This document shows positions 39,775 to 49,344 of a stretch of 64,000 bases of DNA, in pieces. Source of the DNA: Rhodococcoides trifolii (lineage in GTDB: Bacteria > Actinomycetota > Actinomycetes > Mycobacteriales > Mycobacteriaceae); assembly GCF_014635345.1 (NCBI RefSeq), contig NZ_BMCU01000001.1:124001-188000 (forward strand). Reading direction: 5' to 3'. A program made the position numbers and the translations under genes. A model generated the notes under the pieces. It was not told the DNA's origin and searched no databases. It was given only the letters and a program-made list of their open reading frames with translations. Each line of letters begins with the position of its first letter. The stretch's first letter is position 1.

Positions 39775-40991
39775 GCATCCTCCCGTTCGTCGCCGCTCAC
39801 TGTAGTCAACTCCGAGACCCGGCCACCATCGATGTCGTGGGCACGAACACCGAGGTGTCGAGCGTCGAGGCCTCCGGGAATGTCGGCCTCCACCGCCGCG
39901 GTCACGAGCACCTGTTCCGCCGTTCGCGCCACCGCGGCAAGTGCCTCGCGGCGCGTCCGGTCCAGTTCGGCGAACACATCGTCGAGGAGCAACACCGGGT
40001 CGCTTCCGTCCGATCGCAACAACTCGAAGGCCCCCAGTCGGAGCGACAGGGCGAAGGACCACGATTCACCGTGACTGGCAAAGCCTTTCGCGGGGTCCGC
40101 CCCGAGAACCAATTCGAGATCGTCACGATGCGGTCCCACCAGACAGACCCCACGCTCGATCTCTCGCTGACGGACCGTCGAGAGTTGCATCAGGAAACTG
40201 GCCTCGAGAACGTCGACGTCGTCGTCCGCCGGTGCCCGATCGGGATCGGAGAACTCGGGCGGGAGGGCGTCCCCGAGGCTGCATCGGTACGCCACGTGAG
40301 CCGGCCTCGAGCCCGGGGCGATCGACGCGTACGACCGAGCGACGAACGGCGCCACGTCGTGCACGGCTCGCAGTCTCTGCTCGAGCAGTTGCGCACCGAA
40401 AGCTGCCAGCTGAGCGTCCCAGACATCCAGTGTGGCAAGAGCATTGGATCCATCGGTCGATGTCTGCCCGCGACGCAAGGCGGCACCCGCCGTCTTCAGC
40501 AGCGCCGATCGCTGGCGAAGTACTCGCTCGTAATCCGCGCGCACTGCCGCCATCCTGGGCAACCGCGCCGTCAGAAGCTCGTCGAGAAACCGGCGTCGTT
40601 CCGCCGGGTCTCCGCGTACGAGAGCCAGATCCTCCGGAGCGAAGAGCACCGTGTTGAGGATTCCGAGTATCTCGCGCGGCCGCCTCGTCGGTGAGCCGTT
40701 TATCTTCGCGCGGTTGGCTTTGCCGTTGTTGATCTCGACGTCGACCGTGAGTTCACGACCCTGGTTGACCACCGCCGCCCGCACGACGGCTCGGTCGGTT
40801 CCGGTCCGCACCAACGGTGCGTCCGTCGACACACGATGCGACGACAGAGTCGACACATACCCCAGCGCTTCGAGCACATTGGTCTTGCCGTGACCGTTCG
40901 GCCCCACGAACACCGTCACACCCGGTTCGAGGTCGACGGACAGCTGCTTCCACGAACGGAAGTCGACCAAGGATGCCGAGCGGACGAACAC
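39771..40991 (-). CDS. recF: RecF, recombination mediator ATPase
   Basis: RecF helps load RecA at gaps on single-stranded DNA. The 406-residue protein has Walker [15 protein letters not shown] (near residue 30), an ABC signature near [18 protein letters not shown] and Walker B EPVLLLDD-type [12 protein letters not shown]. It opens [17 protein letters not shown]. The GTG start directly follows the gnd stop, indicating coupling, and its 3' end overlaps dciA. Confidence 0.95.
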   Translation of the reverse strand: MFVRSASLVDFRSWKQLSVDLEPGVTVFVGPNGHGKTNVLEALGYVSTLSSHRVSTDAPLVRTGTDRAVVRAAVVNQGRELTVDVEINNGKANRAKINGSPTRRPREILGILNTVLFAPEDLALVRGDPAERRRFLDELLTARLPRMAAVRADYERVLRQRSALLKTAGAALRRGQTSTDGSNALATLDVWDAQLAAFGAQLLEQRLRAVHDVAPFVARSYASIAPGSRPAHVAYRCSLGDALPPEFSDPDRAPADDDVDVLEASFLMQLSTVRQREIERGVCLVGPHRDDLELVLGADPAKGFASHGESWSFALSLRLGAFELLRSDGSDPVLLLDDVFAELDRTRREALAAVARTAEQVLVTAAVEADIPGGLDARHLGVRAHDIDGGRVSELTTVSGDEREDA

Positions 40992-41897
40992 TTACGCGCC
41001 GGTACCCTCGGTGTTCGGAGCCCGCTGTACCGCGTGCCCGCCGAACTGGTTGCGCAGTGCCGAAACAGCCTTCATGGCAGGGGAATCCGTCTGCCGGGAT
41101 GCGAACCGAGCGAACAACGCAGCGGAGATGACCGGAGCGGGCACCGAATGCCGGATGGCCTCCTCGACGGTCCAGCGGCCCTCACCGGAGTCCTGCGTGA
41201 AGCCGGAGATATCTTTGAAATCCGGGTCCTCCTGCAGCGCCTTGACGAGGAGATCCAAGAGCCAGGACCGCACGACGGTTCCCTTGGTCCACGCTCGGAC
41301 GACACCGGTCACGTCGGTGATCAGGTTTTCGGCGGCCAGCAACTCGTAGCCTTCGGCGTACGCGTGCATGAGGCCGTATTCGATTCCGTTGTGCACCATC
41401 TTGGCGTAGTGGCCGGCACCGACGGGGCCGGCGTGGACGAAGCCGTCCGCCCGGTCGCCTTCGGGCCGCAGCGCGTCGAAGATCGGGAGCGCACGCTCGA
41501 CGTCGGCGTCGTTGCCACCGACCATCAGGCCGTACCCGTTGTCGAGGCCCCAGACACCGCCCGATACACCCGCGTCGACGTACCCGATCCCCTTGGCGTC
41601 CAACAACTCCGCGTTAGGACCGTCGTCGGTGAATCGCGAGTTACCGCCGTCGATCACCAGGTCACCCGGGGACAGGACACCGGCCAGATTCTCGATCGTC
41701 TGACGCGTGATGGGTCCGGACGGGACCATGACCCACACGATGCGCGGAGCCGGAAGTGCCTCTGCGAGCGCCTCGAGCGACGGGACGTCGGTCACCTCGG
41801 GACGAGGGTCGTATCCGACGACGTCGATGTCGTGCCGACGCAGTCGCTCCCTCATGTTGAAGCCCATTTTTCCGAGGCCGATGAGTCCGAGTTGCAT
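40992..41897 (-). CDS. gnd: 6-phosphogluconate dehydrogenase, short (NAD-type) form
   Basis: The enzyme oxidises and decarboxylates 6-phosphogluconate to ribulose 5-phosphate. The 301-residue length fits the short Gnd form rather than the ~470-residue form. Motifs: NAD site GLIGLGKMGFNM, VMVPSG, DGGNSRF, GVSGGVWGL and the catalytic Lys/Asn in HYAKMVHNGIEYG. Insertion of gnd between dnaN and recF is common in mycobacteria, Nocardia and Streptomyces, so it belongs to the ancestral cluster. The stop abuts the recF start. Confidence 0.93.
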   Translation of the reverse strand: MQLGLIGLGKMGFNMRERLRRHDIDVVGYDPRPEVTDVPSLEALAEALPAPRIVWVMVPSGPITRQTIENLAGVLSPGDLVIDGGNSRFTDDGPNAELLDAKGIGYVDAGVSGGVWGLDNGYGLMVGGNDADVERALPIFDALRPEGDRADGFVHAGPVGAGHYAKMVHNGIEYGLMHAYAEGYELLAAENLITDVTGVVRAWTKGTVVRSWLLDLLVKALQEDPDFKDISGFTQDSGEGRWTVEEAIRHSVPAPVISAALFARFASRQTDSPAMKAVSALRNQFGGHAVQRAPNTEGTGA

Positions 41898-41936
41898 GGT
41901 CGTGGGTCCTTCGATCGTGGGTCGTGAAGTAGGAGC

Positions 41937-43121
41937 TCAGCCCGGAAGTCGTACCGGCATAAGAAGATACGTGTAATCGCTCTTGGGGGCAGCGAATGTT
42001 CCCGAGGCATCCGGTTCGAGCGGCTCTTCCCCGGCGGGTCGCAACACCGCAGGACGACTCGGCGTGGTGAATCCGAAGGAGACGTTGTCGGTGTGCAGCG
42101 AGTTCAGCCCGTCGATGAGGTACCCGGGGTTGAACGCGATCACGAGCGGTTCGCCTTGGAACTGCGCTTCGATCGCCTCCTCGGCACGGCCGGCGTCGTC
42201 ACCACCGGCAGAGAGCATCACGCCACCCTCGGTGAACTCGAGGCGAACTTGGGCGCCGCGTTCGGCGAGCAGTGCCACACGCTTGATGGCTTCGAGAAGT
42301 GGTGCGATCGGCACCGTGGCCACCGCGGTGTGCTCGGCGGGCAGAAGCTGACGGAACTTGGGGAATTCGGCGTCCAAGAGACGCGTGGTGGTGCGTCGCC
42401 CGTCGCTCACGATGCCCAGCAGTCCGTCGTTACCGACGTGCGACCCCGATCCCAATGCCAGTTCGACAGCCGATTCTGCCCCTCCGCCAATGGTTTTCGC
42501 GGACTCGGACAAGGTCTTCGCCGGAATCAGCACGGCGGCAGCGGTGCCCGTCGCGGCGGGCGACCACTCCAGTTCACGAACCGCCAGACGGAATCTGTCC
42601 GTCGCGGCGAGCACGACGGACGAGCCCTCGATCTCCATGCGGATACCGGTGAGCATCGGCAGCGTGTCGTCCCGGCCGGCGGCAACCGCGACCTGGCCGA
42701 TGGCTTCGGCGAACAGATCGACGGGCACGGTTCCCGTCTGCTGCGGCAGCTCTGGAAGTTGGGGGTAATCCTCGACCGGCATGGTCGGCAACGAGAACTT
42801 GGCGCTACCGCAGGTGATGATCACCTTGGTGCCCTCGGCGCCGACGTCGACCGGCTTGTTCGGAAGCGATCGGGTGATGTCCGCCAACAACTTTCCCGAT
42901 ACGAGGACCTGCCCGGAACCGGCGACCTCCGCTGGAACGCGCACCTGCGCCGAGACTTCGTAGTCGAATCCCGAGACGGTCAGACCCTGCTCGTCGACCG
43001 TCAGCAGAACGCCGCCGAGGACGGGCACCGCGGGACGGGACGGCAACGATCGCGCAACCCACGCCACTGAATCCGAAAAATCTTCTCGAGCGACTCGAAA
43101 CTTCACACTGCCAAGCTCCAT
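41937..43121 (-). CDS. dnaN: DNA polymerase III beta clamp
   Basis: The sliding clamp has three similar domains of about 130 residues. The 394-residue protein begins [19 protein letters not shown]. Recognisable segments are [64 protein letters not shown] and the conserved C-terminal [10 protein letters not shown] that lines the partner-binding pocket. The ATG at 43121 has GAGAGG about 13 bases upstream. The oriC region separates it from dnaA. Confidence 0.96.
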   Translation of the reverse strand: MELGSVKFRVAREDFSDSVAWVARSLPSRPAVPVLGGVLLTVDEQGLTVSGFDYEVSAQVRVPAEVAGSGQVLVSGKLLADITRSLPNKPVDVGAEGTKVIITCGSAKFSLPTMPVEDYPQLPELPQQTGTVPVDLFAEAIGQVAVAAGRDDTLPMLTGIRMEIEGSSVVLAATDRFRLAVRELEWSPAATGTAAAVLIPAKTLSESAKTIGGGAESAVELALGSGSHVGNDGLLGIVSDGRRTTTRLLDAEFPKFRQLLPAEHTAVATVPIAPLLEAIKRVALLAERGAQVRLEFTEGGVMLSAGGDDAGRAEEAIEAQFQGEPLVIAFNPGYLIDGLNSLHTDNVSFGFTTPSRPAVLRPAGEEPLEPDASGTFAAPKSDYTYLLMPVRLPG

Positions 43122-43283
43122 CGCCCGGTTGATCCTCTCGATCGAACATGTTCGCTCACGGGAACCGTTGAGCCCAGCACACCGTATGCCTTCGTGAGCG
43201 TAGTGGAAAGCCGAACGGACGGTGGTTGCCCGGTTTGCAGGGCAGTCCCGAACCCCTGTGAACGGATCCTTCCCCGGGTGCTG

Positions 43284-43517
43284 CTTTTCAAGAGTCTTCT
43301 TCAGATGAAAACAAACAGTAGTAATAGGTCCTGTGGAATCTGTGGACGAAGGGTTGTCGTTGCAGGTGGCTCGGCGTGGTGTCCTCGGGATGAACAGTGG
43401 ACGAACCACGGCGTTCCCGGGGTGGGTCTGTGGACCGATCGTGACTTCTCCGACGGATGCAGGTTTCATCCCCGGGTAGTGCACGTTATTCACAGTGTTA
43501 TCCACAGGTGTGAATCA
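43284..43517. other. oriC: oriC: DnaA-box cluster between dnaA and dnaN
   Basis: The dnaN-dnaA gap (43122-43565, 444 bp) has no gene. It holds a perfect DnaA box TTATCCACA (43498-43506), TTATTCACA (43486-43494, one mismatch) and further complement-strand boxes: TGTGGACGA (43341-43349), TGTGGAATC (43332-43340), AGTGGACGA near 43397 and TGTGGACCG (43429-43437). An AT-rich stretch at 43284-43330 is a candidate unwinding element. Position and content match the actinobacterial origin. Confidence 0.85.
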
Positions 43518-43565
43518 TTCGTTCGGACGATGGTTTTGCCCCCGAAGTTCGTACCGACGGTCGTC

Positions 43566-45155
43566 TCAGCGCTTGGAGCGCTGCTTCACCCGCGCCGTCA
43601 GCTCCTGAACCTGGTTGTAGACCTTGTGCCGTTCGGCCATCTCCTTGCGGATTTTCTTGTCCGCGTACATGACCGTGGTGTGGTCGCGTCCGAAGGTCTG
43701 ACCGATCTTGGGCAGAGACAGGTCCGTCAGCTCACGGCACAGATACATGGCGATCTGGCGGGCCTGCGCCAAGGCACGGGCCTTTCCGGGCCCACACAGT
43801 TCCTCGATCGTGGTGTCGAAGTACTCGGCGGTGACGGCCATGATCGTGGCTGCGTTGATCTCGAGCGACGCCGAGTCGGGGATCAGGTCGCGCAGCACCA
43901 CCTCGGCCAACGCGCGGTCCAGGGACTGCCCGTTCAGCGACGCGAATGCGGTGACTCGGATGAGGGCACCCTCGAGCTCTCGGATGTTTCGCTCGATCCG
44001 GCTCGCGATGAGTTCGAGGACGTCGTGGGGGACGTCGAGACGGTCCATCTTGGCTTTCTTGCTCAGGATGGCGATGCGCGTCTCGAGCTCGGGGGGCTGT
44101 ACGTCGGTGATCAGGCCCCACTCGAAGCGGGTGCGCAGTCGTTCCTCGAGGGTGGCGAGCTGCTTCGGAGGGCGATCGGAGGAGACGACGATCTGCTTGT
44201 TCGCGTTGTGGAGGGTGTTGAAGGTGTGGAAGAACTCCTCCTGGATACCCTCCTTGCCCTCGATGAACTGAATGTCGTCGACGAGAAGTACGTCGGTCTC
44301 GCGGTAACGCCGTTTGAAGGCGACCTTGCGGTCGTCACGAAGGCTGTTGATGAAGTCGTTCGTGAACTCTTCCGTGGAGACGTACTTGACCCGCATCCCC
44401 GGGAACAGTCGCTGCGCATAGTGGCCCGCGGCGTGGAGCAGGTGCGTCTTGCCCAACCCTGATGCGCCCCAGACGAACAGCGGGTTGTAGGCGCGAGCGG
44501 GCGCCTCGGCGATTGCGACGGCGGCTGCGTGTGCGAAACGGTTGGACGCTCCGATGACGAAGGTGTCGAAGGTGTACTTCGAATTGAGGCTGGTGCTCCC
44601 CGAGGGGGTCGCTGCGGTGCGCGGCGGTGCCGTGTAGGACGTCGGCCACGAGTTCTGGACACTGGTGAGGGCGTCTCGGTCGTCGTCGACCTCTTCGTAA
44701 TCGCCGTAGTCACTGCTCTCCGAGTCCGACGGTTCACCGGTTTCGGACGCTTCGGTGAGCAGTCGCCGGCGGTAGACGGGACCGCTGGGTGTCTCGTGCA
44801 TGGGAGTGGTGTGGAGTCCGGTATCGGTCAGCGTTTCGAGATCGACACGGTCCACCTCGTCGGTAGCCATGTCCTCACGGCTGGCGAGCCGGACACCGAG
44901 TCCTTCGACGCTCTGACCGAGGTGACGGCCGAGGGCAGTGAGGATGGGTTCGCGAAGACCACGCTCTACCGCTTCCTGCACGAACGGCGACGGAACGGAC
45001 AGCAGCGCGAATCCCTGCGCCAGCGTCAGTGGTTTGACGAGCGCGAGCCACGCCTTCTGTGATTTGGACAACGCGTCGTCCGACAGTGTGTCGGAGGTCA
45101 GCTCTGCGACGACTCTGGGCCACACTTCCGCCAAGAGATCGGGGTCGTCGTCCAC
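43566..45155 (-). CDS. dnaA: Chromosomal replication initiator DnaA
   Basis: The 529-residue protein has domain I (residues ~1-90), an acidic linker domain II of about 110 residues, the AAA+ domain III with Walker [14 protein letters not shown] and Walker B LLVDDIQF, the sensor region ([20 protein letters not shown]), and the C-terminal DNA-binding domain IV with the signature [15 protein letters not shown] chose the GTG at 45155 because GGAGG lies five bases upstream; the longer frame to 45263 adds an unrelated basic stretch. DnaA boxes lie on both sides of the gene, consistent with autoregulation. Confidence 0.96.
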   Translation of the reverse strand: MDDDPDLLAEVWPRVVAELTSDTLSDDALSKSQKAWLALVKPLTLAQGFALLSVPSPFVQEAVERGLREPILTALGRHLGQSVEGLGVRLASREDMATDEVDRVDLETLTDTGLHTTPMHETPSGPVYRRRLLTEASETGEPSDSESSDYGDYEEVDDDRDALTSVQNSWPTSYTAPPRTAATPSGSTSLNSKYTFDTFVIGASNRFAHAAAVAIAEAPARAYNPLFVWGASGLGKTHLLHAAGHYAQRLFPGMRVKYVSTEEFTNDFINSLRDDRKVAFKRRYRETDVLLVDDIQFIEGKEGIQEEFFHTFNTLHNANKQIVVSSDRPPKQLATLEERLRTRFEWGLITDVQPPELETRIAILSKKAKMDRLDVPHDVLELIASRIERNIRELEGALIRVTAFASLNGQSLDRALAEVVLRDLIPDSASLEINAATIMAVTAEYFDTTIEELCGPGKARALAQARQIAMYLCRELTDLSLPKIGQTFGRDHTTVMYADKKIRKEMAERHKVYNQVQELTARVKQRSKR

Positions 45156-45284
45156 GGTGCCTCCAAGTCGACTCGCCGTCGGAAGATCGCGGGCCCCTGT
45201 GAAACAAGAGCGTAGGCGCTCGGTGAACGCTGCGCCGCGGCGGACGAAGCTCGAATATGCCACCCGACCTGTGTTTCCACATAA

Positions 45285-45304
45285 TTATCCACAGCTGTGG
45301 ACAA
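45285..45304. promoter_or_regulatory. Facing pair of DnaA boxes upstream of dnaA
   Basis: TTATCCACA (45285-45293) and TGTGGACAA (45296-45304, complement of TTGTCCACA) form a palindrome with a two-base centre, 130 bp before the dnaA start. Both are perfect boxes. They could repress the dnaA promoter or form the second part of a bipartite origin. Confidence 0.8.
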
Positions 45305-45615
45305 AGAACACCGGTGTAGCTTCGAGGCGTCTCACGGGCGATGGTGTGCCGTCAGCGCGTCTCTGACCTGCACTTGTTCGGTTCTGCCCGAAGACGGATG
45401 ACAGCACTGACGCAATCGGCACAGCCGAGCCGTGCCGAATTCAGGGCCGAAAGTGTTGTTTCGGTACGGGTGTACCAGTTGCCTGTGCATAACCGCATCG
45501 GCGCGACAACTCTGCTCGATCCCGCGCTAGAAGGTAACAACTCACCAAAGAATCGACAAGACTTCGGTGACAGTCCACCGGGCAACAGGTGAACTCGCGG
45601 CAACAATGCGCGAGT
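45305..45615. other. Non-coding stretch between dnaA and rpmH
   Basis: The full gap from dnaA to rpmH is 668 bp (45156-45823) and carries promoters in both directions but no convincing gene. Besides the paired DnaA boxes it has TGTGCATAA (45484-45492, one mismatch to a DnaA box) and an AT-leaning part near 45525-45565. Short open frames here lack ribosome-binding sites and family features. Confidence 0.6.
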
Positions 45616-45644
45616 TTGACCTCGTCAGTCGGCGTCAGTACCCT
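45616..45644 (+). promoter_or_regulatory. Candidate housekeeping promoter for rpmH-rnpA
   Basis: TTGACC (45616-45621) and TACCCT (45639-45644) are spaced by 17 bp, a good SigA-type match reading toward rpmH. The leader would be about 170 nt, consistent with the hairpin close to the rpmH start. Confidence 0.55.
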
Positions 45645-45784
45645 CGAACGGTCACCCAAGGCGAGGTGACGTTGTCGCGCTGCGGCGATGCCGATTCCGA
45701 ATCGGACATCCCACAGGCCGAACGTTTTCGCCGTTGGTGACCACCGACTCGAGTCCTTCCGGATTCGCGACTACCTGTACATCC

Positions 45785-45809
45785 CGATGTTTCACGACAT
45801 CGACTTTTT
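45785..45809 (+). terminator. Small hairpin plus T-run in the rpmH leader
   Basis: CGATGT and ACATCG (45785-45790, 45797-45802) form a 6-bp stem with the loop ttcacg, followed by ACTTTTT. It ends 14 bases before the rpmH GTG and overlaps the approach to its Shine-Dalgarno. It could be a weak attenuator or a translational control hairpin. Confidence 0.35.
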
Positions 45810-45823
45810 CGAGGAGTATCACC

Positions 45824-45967
45824 GTGGCCAAGGGCAAGCGGACGTTCCAGCCGAACAACCGGCGTCGTGCTCGTGTGCACGGATTCCGCCTGCGTATGCG
45901 TACGCGTGCGGGCCGTGCCATCGTGTCGTCGCGCCGTCAAAAGGGCCGCGCTTCCCTCACGGCCTGA
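45824..45967 (+). CDS. rpmH: 50S ribosomal protein L34
   Basis: The 47-residue, very basic protein reads [20 protein letters not shown] and continues with [18 protein letters not shown] to QKGRASLTA, a full-length L34. The start is GTG at 45824 with GAGGAG seven bases upstream. L34 sits near the base of 23S rRNA domain III. It starts the rightward operon with rnpA, yidD, yidC and jag. Confidence 0.97.
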   Translation: MAKGKRTFQPNNRRRARVHGFRLRMRTRAGRAIVSSRRQKGRASLTA

Positions 45968-45990
45968 CGACTCGCGACGCGGAGGCTCGG

Positions 45991-46368
45991 GTGTTACCCG
46001 AGCCGAGCCGCCTGCATCGCTCGTCCGAGTTCTCGGACACGGTGCGGCACGGCCGGCGCACAGGACGACGCGACGTCGTGGTGCACGTACGCATCAGGGA
46101 CGACGCGTCGACACTCGTGAGCCCGGTCGGTGCACGTTTCGGATTGGTCATCAACAAAGCTGTCGGGCCGGCGGTGATTCGACATCGAGTCGCGCGCCGG
46201 CTTCGTCATGTCTGCAGCTCTCTCGTCCCGCTCGTCTCGACGGACGTCGACGTGGTGTTGCGTGCGTTGCCGGGTTCGGCCACGGCCACGTCGGCCGAGC
46301 TCGAACGTCAGGTGGCGTCGGGGCTCCGCAAGCTCGGCGGGTTGAGCGCGGATCGCGAGCGGCAATGA
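45991..46368 (+). CDS. rnpA: Ribonuclease P protein component
   Basis: RnpA assists the RNase P RNA in cutting tRNA 5' leaders. The 125-residue basic protein has the conserved central helix [20 protein letters not shown] with RRLR, and [15 protein letters not shown] near the start. The GTG at 45991 has GGAGG about six bases upstream and lies 23 bp after rpmH. Its stop overlaps the yidD start (ATGA). Confidence 0.94.
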   Translation: MLPEPSRLHRSSEFSDTVRHGRRTGRRDVVVHVRIRDDASTLVSPVGARFGLVINKAVGPAVIRHRVARRLRHVCSSLVPLVSTDVDVVLRALPGSATATSAELERQVASGLRKLGGLSADRERQ

Positions 46369-46685
46369 CTGCTCTCCGCACGCTCCCCGCACGAACATTG
46401 ATCTTTCTCATCGAGCTGTACCGCACCTATGTCTCGCCCCTGCGAATGCCCACCTGTCGATTCACACCGACGTGCAGCGAGTATGCAGTGGATGCGCTAC
46501 GGGAGCGTGGGGTGATCGTGGGGTCGATTTTGGCAGTCGTACGTCTGCTGAAGTGCGCACCCTGGCACCCTGGTGGGTGGGACCCCGTTCCGCTGCGGCG
46601 ACGGGACCGACTTCGCACCGCGGACGACCGAGCTTCACAGCAGGACCACGCTTCGGCGATGGTGGACGAACAGAGGAGTACATAG
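46365..46685 (+). CDS. yidD: Membrane protein insertion efficiency factor YidD
   Basis: The 106-residue protein carries the YidD signature: [37 protein letters not shown] and [16 protein letters not shown], including the three conserved cysteines. It acts at the inner face of the membrane with YidC/Sec insertion. The C-terminal 30 residues are extra, hydrophilic and poorly conserved. It is translationally coupled to rnpA. Confidence 0.94.
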   Translation: MTALRTLPARTLIFLIELYRTYVSPLRMPTCRFTPTCSEYAVDALRERGVIVGSILAVVRLLKCAPWHPGGWDPVPLRRRDRLRTADDRASQQDHASAMVDEQRST

Positions 46686-46689
46686 AGCC

Positions 46690-47868
46690 GTGCTCGATAT
46701 CATTTATTACCCGGTCTCCTGGATCTTGTGGTTCTGGCACAAGGCCTTCGGGTTCGTGCTTGGCGCCGACAACGGGTTCGCCTGGGCACTGTCCGTGGTG
46801 TTCCTGGTCTTCACGCTGCGCTTGATCCTCTACAAGCCCTTCGTCAAGCAGGTGCGAACCACACGGCAGATGCAGGAGTTGCAGCCGCAGATCAAGGCGC
46901 TGCAGAAGAAGTACGGCAAGGACCGCCAGAAGCTGGCGACCGAGATGCAGAAGCTCCAGAAGGAGCACGGATTCAACCCGATCATGGGTTGTCTCCCGGT
47001 GCTGGCGCAGGCACCAGTGTTCATCGGCTTGTTCCACGTGCTGCGTTCCTTCAACCGCACCGGCACCGGTGTCGGGCAGCTCGGTCTCGATCCGGCCGTC
47101 AACCGTACGATTCCCAACTACGCCTTCGACGTGGCCGACGTGAACTCGTTCCTCGACGCGCGTCTGTTCGGTGCGCCGATCTCGGCGAACATCACGATGC
47201 CCAGGGCGCAGCTGGACGCGTACGCGAACATCGAGAAGGCCCTCGGAATCCCGTCGATCTGGGCGATCGTTGCCGTCTCGGTGCCTCTGATGATCATCGC
47301 AAGTATCGCGACGCATTTGAACTCACGTGCGTCCGTCGCTCGTCAGAGCGAGGCTGCGCTGGCGAACCCGCAGTCCGCGATCATGAACAAGTTGGCGCTG
47401 TACGTCTTCCCGCTGGGCGTGCTCGTCGGTGGCCCGTTCCTGCCGATCGCAATCCTCCTGTACTGGGTCAGCAACAACATCTGGACGTACGGTCAGCAGC
47501 ACCTGGTGTTCGGCAAGATCGACAAGGAAGAGGCCGCGAAGAAGGAACTGGCCCTCGAACGCCGAGTCGAGAACGCACCGAAGCCGGGTGCGCGTCCGGA
47601 GGCTCGTAAGAAGAAGCCTGCGCCTGGCGCGAAGCCCGTCACTCCCCCGAAGCCGTCGCTGGAGAAGGCTGCGCCGTCCGACGAGACTGCGGGCGTGAAC
47701 GGTGCCGGTGCAGCTTCGGAGCAGCCGTCCGCTCCGAAGAAGCAGGCACGTCGCAAGCAGGTGCCGCGGTCGACCGTCGCCAAAGCGAACGGTTCGGGTG
47801 GCAAGCCGCGTCCGACGAAAGCAACGCCGGGTTCGGCGAAGCCGCGAGCTCGGCGGCGCAACCCGTGA
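46690..47868 (+). CDS. yidC: Membrane protein insertase YidC
   Basis: YidC inserts and folds membrane proteins. The 392-residue protein begins with a GTG at 46690 and has the five-helix YidC core: [30 protein letters not shown] helix 2, a long charged coiled hairpin ([20 protein letters not shown]), [20 protein letters not shown] and the C-terminal helices ([20 protein letters not shown]). The last ~90 residues are a Lys/Ala/Pro-rich cytoplasmic tail that may bind ribosomes. It lacks the Gram-negative periplasmic domain. Confidence 0.95.
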   Translation: MLDIIYYPVSWILWFWHKAFGFVLGADNGFAWALSVVFLVFTLRLILYKPFVKQVRTTRQMQELQPQIKALQKKYGKDRQKLATEMQKLQKEHGFNPIMGCLPVLAQAPVFIGLFHVLRSFNRTGTGVGQLGLDPAVNRTIPNYAFDVADVNSFLDARLFGAPISANITMPRAQLDAYANIEKALGIPSIWAIVAVSVPLMIIASIATHLNSRASVARQSEAALANPQSAIMNKLALYVFPLGVLVGGPFLPIAILLYWVSNNIWTYGQQHLVFGKIDKEEAAKKELALERRVENAPKPGARPEARKKKPAPGAKPVTPPKPSLEKAAPSDETAGVNGAGAASEQPSAPKKQARRKQVPRSTVAKANGSGGKPRPTKATPGSAKPRARRRNP

Positions 47869-48473
47869 CCGACCCCGCCCTCATCACCGACCCGACCATC
47901 AAGAACGGAGCCGACGACACCGTGACCGTCGAAGCTGAACAGACCGAGACCGTGAAGATCGGTGCCGACGCCGTCGACGCGGATGCCGCTGTGTCCGACG
48001 AAGACGACAGCGAGGATTACTTGGTCGAGGAGGGCGAAATTGCCGGCGACTATCTCGAGCAGCTGCTCGACGTACTCGACTTCGACGGGGACATCGACCT
48101 CGACGTCGAGGGCGACCGTGCGGTAGTAAGCATCGACGGCGGAACCGACCTGGCGAAGCTGGTCGGTCGTAAGGGTGAGGTCCTCGATGCATTGCAGGAA
48201 CTGACACGTCTTGCCGTGCAGCAGTCGACCGGCGAGCGCAGCAAGTTGATGCTCGACGTCGCCGGGTGGCGTGCAGCGCGACGGACGGAGCTGACGGAAC
48301 TGGGGACGTCCGCAGCAGAGCGCGTGTCGGCAGCGGGCGGCCGTGAGGAGCTTGCTCCGATGACCCCGTTCGAGCGGAAGATCGTTCACGACGCTGTGTC
48401 GAAGATCAGTGGGGTGACGAGCGAGAGCGAAGGTGTCGAGCCCAATCGTCGCGTGGTCGTCGTCAAGGAGTGA
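47865..48473 (+). CDS. jag: Jag-type KH/R3H RNA-binding protein
   Basis: The 202-residue protein has an acidic head of about 55 residues, then a KH-like domain with [20 protein letters not shown], then an R3H domain ([16 protein letters not shown] and [16 protein letters not shown], containing the R...H pattern). Jag/EloR/KhpB proteins regulate elongation in firmicutes; the actinobacterial role is less clear. The GTG overlaps the yidC stop (GTGA). A hairpin terminator follows. Confidence 0.9.
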   Translation: MTDPALITDPTIKNGADDTVTVEAEQTETVKIGADAVDADAAVSDEDDSEDYLVEEGEIAGDYLEQLLDVLDFDGDIDLDVEGDRAVVSIDGGTDLAKLVGRKGEVLDALQELTRLAVQQSTGERSKLMLDVAGWRAARRTELTELGTSAAERVSAAGGREELAPMTPFERKIVHDAVSKISGVTSESEGVEPNRRVVVVKE

Positions 48474-48496
48474 CACCTCCTCGCACCACGACAGTG

Positions 48497-48526
48497 GAGG
48501 CCCCCGGCGTTTTCGTCGGGGGCCTC
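48497..48526 (+). terminator. Terminator hairpin after jag
   Basis: GAGGCCCCCG and CGGGGGCCTC form a 10-bp perfect stem, extended by GCG/CGT pairs around a T-rich loop. It is followed by TCCTGTGT rather than a T-run, as is common for actinobacterial terminators. It would end the rpmH-jag transcript before rsmG. Confidence 0.75.
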
Positions 48527-48591
48527 TCCTGTGTCATGGATCGGAATTACGTGGTTGTAATTCGCCGTCGTCGTCGCAGTACCCGGGAGGA

Positions 48592-48607
48592 TGTTTCACG
48601 TGGAACA
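48592..48607. other. parS: Near-perfect parS site overlapping the rsmG start
   Basis: TGTTTCACGTGGAACA differs from the parS consensus TGTTTCACGTGAAACA at one base. It covers the candidate start codons of rsmG. Confidence 0.8.
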
Positions 48608-49304
48608 CACACAGTCCGAGTTCGATCGAAGTGAAGAAACCCCCGAAATGGCAGCGCAGATCAAAGCGGTGTTCGGTGATCGAGAGGGACTCGCACGTTC
48701 CTATCACGCGTCCCTCGCCACTGACGGAGTCGAGCGCGGGCTGATCGGCCCACGCGAAGTGACGCGGTTGTGGGAGCGCCACTTGCTCAACTGCGCGGTC
48801 GTGGCAGAGCTCATTCCGGCGGGAGCTTCGGTGGTGGACGTCGGTAGCGGCGCCGGACTGCCGGGTATTCCGTTGGCCATCGCGAGGCCGGACCTCAAGG
48901 TGTGCCTTGTCGAACCGCTGTTGCGGCGGACGGTGTACCTGGTGGAGATCGTGGATGCGTTGGGTGTCGAAGTCCAGGTTGTTCGAGGTCGGGCCGAACA
49001 GCCTGGAGTCGTGAAGGAGGCCGGTGGCGCGGACTTCGTGACGTCCAGGGCGGTGGCGCCGTTGGAGAAGCTGGCTCGGTGGTCGCTGCCTCTGATCCAC
49101 GACGGCGGCGTCATGTTGGCACTGAAGGGGTCGACGGCCGAGGACGAGATCGCCAGGGATGCGAAAGCGCTGGAGCGGCTCGGAGCTCGCAACGTCACCG
49201 TCCTGCGCTGCGGTGAAGGAGTTGTCGGTTCACCGACTATCGTGGTCCGTGCAGAACGTCGTGTGAGCGCGAAGCGCGCCGCCAAGGTCCTGCATCCCCG
49301 GTGA
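48600..49304 (+). CDS. rsmG: 16S rRNA (guanine-527 N7)-methyltransferase RsmG
   Basis: RsmG methylates G527 in 16S rRNA using SAM. The 234-residue protein has [41 protein letters not shown], and the SAM site [20 protein letters not shown] with VVRGRAE. I chose the GTG at 48600: GGGAGG (48585-48590) is nine bases away, whereas it directly abuts the ATG at 48591, leaving no spacing for initiation there. Loss of RsmG gives low-level streptomycin resistance in related bacteria. A parS site overlaps the start. Confidence 0.93.
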   Translation: MEHTQSEFDRSEETPEMAAQIKAVFGDREGLARSYHASLATDGVERGLIGPREVTRLWERHLLNCAVVAELIPAGASVVDVGSGAGLPGIPLAIARPDLKVCLVEPLLRRTVYLVEIVDALGVEVQVVRGRAEQPGVVKEAGGADFVTSRAVAPLEKLARWSLPLIHDGGVMLALKGSTAEDEIARDAKALERLGARNVTVLRCGEGVVGSPTIVVRAERRVSAKRAAKVLHPR

Positions 49305-49344
49305 GCCGAACGGTTCGATCGATGGGTAGTCGAAGGAGAATCTG

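Noticed and set aside
45688..45990. Upstream extension of rnpA overlapping rpmH in another frame, as in Thermus
   Set aside because: The frame is open, but the extra sequence is unlike RnpA, and the GTG at 45991 has a good GGAGG at correct spacing and gives the usual length.
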